From the NCBI GenBank assembly GCA_002352135.1, contig DEHW01000235.1, positions 7,768 to 23,669 of the forward strand: a stretch of 15,902 bases of DNA, written 5' to 3'. This stretch comes from Lysobacterales bacterium UBA2790 (GTDB taxonomy: Bacteria > Pseudomonadota > Gammaproteobacteria > Xanthomonadales > Xanthomonadaceae). The position numbers and the translations under genes were made by a program. The notes below the pieces were generated by a model that made no database searches, was not told the origin of the DNA, and worked only from the letters and a program-made list of their open reading frames with translations. How positions within the stretch are numbered: position 1 is the stretch's first letter; every line of letters begins with the position of its first letter. This document shows positions 13,303 through 15,902 of this stretch, piece after piece.

Positions 13303-15902
13303 ATGCTCAAACGACTGGTGGAATTTTCCTTGACCCAGCGTCTGCTGGTGGCCTTGGCGACCCTGGCACTCGTCATCGCCGGGATCATGGCCTGGCGCGG
13401 TCTGCCGATTGATGCCTTTCCCGATATCGCGCCGACCCAGGTGAAGCTGATCCTCAAGGCGCCTGGCATGACCCCGGAGGAAGTCGAGACGCGGGTGATC
13501 GTGCCGCTGGAAATGGAACTGCTCGGCATTCCGCAGCAGGTGATGCTGCGCGCCTCAGCGAAATACGCCATCGCCGATCTGACCCTCGATTTTGAAGAGG
13601 GCACCGACATCTACTGGGCACGCCAGCAGGTTGCCGAGCGCTTTGCGGCCGTGGCAGGCGATCTGCCGGCCAGCGTGAGCGGTGGTCTGGCACCCATCGC
13701 CACGCCGCTGTCGGACATGTACATGTTCACCATCGAAGGCGATGGGCTGGACGATGCGGGCAAACGCGGCGTACTGGACTGGATCGTGCGACCTGCGTTG
13801 CGCACGGTGCCGGGCGTGGCGGATGTGAACGCGCTGGGCGGACGGGTTCGCAGCTTTGACGTGGTGCCGGATCGGATCGCCATGGCGGCGGCCGGCGTCA
13901 GCGTGCAGAACCTTGCCGATGCACTGAAGGCTAACAATGCCAATGACGGGGCGGGTCGTCTCGACGAGGGCGAAGAGGCCCTCGTGGTGCGGACCACCGG
14001 CGCTTTGCAGGGTTTGCAGGACATCGCCGCGGTGCAAGTGGTGGGTGCGGCGGGTCAGCGTCTGCGGGTCGACCAGATCGCACAGGTGCGCGAAGGCAGT
14101 CTGACCCGCTACGGCGCCGTCACGCGAAGCGGCAAGGGCGAAGCGGTGCAGGGCTTGGTGATCGGCTTGCGCGGTGCGGATGCCGGGGCGGTGGTGCAGG
14201 GCGTCAAGGCACGGCTCGCGGAGTTGCAGGCGCAACTGCCTCCTGGTGTACGGATCGTGCCTTTCTACGACCGCAGCGATCTGATCCAGCGCGCCACCGG
14301 AACGGTCGAGGATGCTCTGCTGGAAGCCACGGTGTTGGTGGTTCTGTTGCTGGTCGTGTTTCTGGGTGACCTGCGTGCCGCCATCGTGGTGGCATTGATT
14401 CTGCCCTTGTCGGCCTTGTGGACCTTCATGCTGATGCGGGTGTTCGGGCTGTCGGCCAATCTGATGAGTCTGGGCGGCTTGGCGATTGCTATCGGTATGC
14501 TGGTGGATGCCGCTGTCGTGGTGGTGGAAAACACGGTCGAACATCTGGCGCAGCCGACCGATGAAAAGCGCAGTCCGCGCCTGCACCGCATCTATCGCGC
14601 GGTGATCGAAGTGGCATCGCCGGTCAGTGCGGGCGTGATCATCATCGGATTGGTGTTTCTGCCTTTGCTGACCTTGCAGGGCCTGGAGGGAAAGCTGTTT
14701 GCGCCGGTGGCGCTGACGATTGTTTTTGCGCTGATCGGTTCTTTGCTGCTGTCCTTGAGCGTAGTGCCGGTGCTGGCCTCTTGGCTGCTGCGCAGCGGCG
14801 CGCATGCCGAGCCTTGGCTGATGCGGCAACTGGCCGCGCCGTATGACCACGCGCTGCAGCGGGTCATCGCGCAGCCTCGCGCGGCGGTGGGTGGCGCCGC
14901 CGCGGTGCTCGTGCTGGCGGTCGCTGCGTGGTTCGGTATCGGCAAGACCTTCATGCCGACCATGGATGAGGGCGCGATTCTGGTGCAACTGGAAAAGTTG
15001 CCCTCGGCCAATCTGGCTGCCAGTGTGGAGGTCGATCTGGCGGTTCAGCGCGCGATTCTGGCGCGCGTGCCGGAAGTGCGGAACATCATCGCGCGGGTTG
15101 GCTCGGATGAGCTGGGCTTCGATCCGATGGGCCTGAATCAGACCGATAGCTTTCTCGAACTGGCACCGCGTTCGGAGTGGCGTGTCGACGATAAAGAGGC
15201 GCTGATCGAGGCGGTGCGCGCGGTGCTGGAGGATTTTCCCGGCACCAGCTACGCCTTTACCCAGCCCATTGAAATGCGCGTTTCGGAAATGCTGACCGGC
15301 ACGCGCGGTGATCTTGCGGTGAAGATTTTCGGTCCCGATCTGGCCACCCTGAATCAACTCGCCGCGCAGATCGAAACCCTGTTGAATGGCATTGATGGTG
15401 CGCAGGACGTCTACACGCTGACCAATGAAGGCGTGCAGTACCTGGAAGTCGCTCCCGACCGCCAGCGGGCCGGTACACGTGGCGTGGACGTGCTGGGCTT
15501 GCAGGAAACCCTGCGCGCCCAGGTGGAAGGCATGCCGGTGGGAACGGTGATGCAGGACGGTCGTCGCATTCCGTTGATGATTCGCGGCGACGACACCTTG
15601 CGCTCGGATCCCGAGCGTTTCGCTGACCTGCCCGTGGTCGATGCCAGTGGCGTCAGCATTCGGGTTGGCGACATCGCCACGCTGCAACGCGTGTCCGGGC
15701 CGGTGAAAGTGGATCGCGAAAACGCCTCGCGTTTTGCCGTGGTGCAGGCCAACGTCAGCGGGCGTGATCTGGTCGGCTACGTCGATGAGGCCAGGGCGGC
15801 GGTCGCGGCACAGGTGACGGTGCCCCCCGGCTATCGCGTCACTTGGGGTGGTCAGTTCGAGAATCAGCAACGCGCCGCAGCGCGGCTGGGCTTGGTCGTG
15901 CC
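13303..15902 (+). CDS. Heavy-metal-type RND efflux pump (CusA/CzcA family), 3' end outside window
   Basis: The frame is open from ATG 13303 to the right edge: 866 residues of an expected 1,040 or so. It begins with a membrane helix (about 12-31) and the family motif GLPIDAFPDIAPTQV (33-47), then the porter domains. Helices around 338-490 include the TM4 motif AIAIGMLVDAAVVVVEN (394-410) with D402 and E409; a helix at about 530-547 starts the second half, with porter motifs such as QPIEMRVSEMLTGTRGDLAV (654-673). The pump exchanges protons for substrate from periplasm or membrane to the outside. TM4 reads AIG-xxx-D like CusA rather than DFG-xxx-DG like CzcA, yet by eye the three CusA methionine ligands of the cleft are not conserved. 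Metal efflux is the likely role, with the ion unknown. No strong Shine-Dalgarno precedes it; translation is probably coupled to the adaptor. No outer-membrane factor gene is in the window. Confidence 0.93.
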   Translation, partial: MLKRLVEFSLTQRLLVALATLALVIAGIMAWRGLPIDAFPDIAPTQVKLILKAPGMTPEEVETRVIVPLEMELLGIPQQVMLRASAKYAIADLTLDFEEGTDIYWARQQVAERFAAVAGDLPASVSGGLAPIATPLSDMYMFTIEGDGLDDAGKRGVLDWIVRPALRTVPGVADVNALGGRVRSFDVVPDRIAMAAAGVSVQNLADALKANNANDGAGRLDEGEEALVVRTTGALQGLQDIAAVQVVGAAGQRLRVDQIAQVREGSLTRYGAVTRSGKGEAVQGLVIGLRGADAGAVVQGVKARLAELQAQLPPGVRIVPFYDRSDLIQRATGTVEDALLEATVLVVLLLVVFLGDLRAAIVVALILPLSALWTFMLMRVFGLSANLMSLGGLAIAIGMLVDAAVVVVENTVEHLAQPTDEKRSPRLHRIYRAVIEVASPVSAGVIIIGLVFLPLLTLQGLEGKLFAPVALTIVFALIGSLLLSLSVVPVLASWLLRSGAHAEPWLMRQLAAPYDHALQRVIAQPRAAVGGAAAVLVLAVAAWFGIGKTFMPTMDEGAILVQLEKLPSANLAASVEVDLAVQRAILARVPEVRNIIARVGSDELGFDPMGLNQTDSFLELAPRSEWRVDDKEALIEAVRAVLEDFPGTSYAFTQPIEMRVSEMLTGTRGDLAVKIFGPDLATLNQLAAQIETLLNGIDGAQDVYTLTNEGVQYLEVAPDRQRAGTRGVDVLGLQETLRAQVEGMPVGTVMQDGRRIPLMIRGDDTLRSDPERFADLPVVDASGVSIRVGDIATLQRVSGPVKVDRENASRFAVVQANVSGRDLVGYVDEARAAVAAQVTVPPGYRVTWGGQFENQQRAAARLGLVV

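Noticed and set aside
13555..15870. 771-residue open frame on the - strand opposite the RND pump gene
   Set aside because: The + strand frame is an unmistakable RND pump. The antisense translation is rich in His, Gln and Arg with no domain, the typical shadow of a GC-rich gene.

Overview
The window is GC-rich, densely packed bacterial chromosome. The gene content suggests a gammaproteobacterium near the Xanthomonadales/Lysobacterales: an E. coli-type PyrC, an ECF sigma factor of the TIGR02999 kind paired with a TPR Ser/Thr kinase, a TPR-GGDEF protein, and a secreted beta-helix protein ending in a DGFE-type tail. The assignment is inferred from family resemblance. No rRNA, tRNA, CRISPR array, insertion sequence or prophage gene was seen.

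Left part (1-2970, + strand): the end of a DUF1801 protein, a GNAT acetyltransferase whose start overlaps the DUF1801 stop, and a membrane TPR-GGDEF diguanylate cyclase with an intact GGEEF active site and an RxxD inhibitory site.

Middle-left (3002-6360, - strand): a two-gene operon of an ECF sigma factor and a Ser/Thr kinase with one membrane segment and a large C-terminal TPR region, joined by a 4-bp ATGA overlap. Sigma region 2.2 lacks the usual acidic residues and carries a threonine in their place. This is the hallmark of sigma factors thought to be switched on by phosphorylation by the neighbouring kinase, and it is the most interesting system here. Upstream lies a 148-bp segment bounded by 19-bp near-perfect inverted repeats. 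Next, also on the - strand (6594-8066), is a secreted right-handed beta-helix protein with repeated GGAI and FxxN motifs.

Right part (8214-15902) looks like a metal-homeostasis neighbourhood: a periplasmic copper chaperone (PCuAC), a 50-residue membrane peptide, an OmpR-type response regulator and its sensor kinase (17-bp overlap), then an RND periplasmic adaptor and a heavy-metal-type RND pump that runs off the right edge. The housekeeping pyrC gene lies between the two-component genes and the pump genes on the - strand; its 3' end overlaps the sensor kinase by 20 bp. No outer-membrane channel gene is in the window. The pump has the CusA-like TM4 signature but lacks the CusA methionine triad by eye alignment, so its substrate is uncertain. 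That the two-component system controls the chaperone or the pump is inference from position only.
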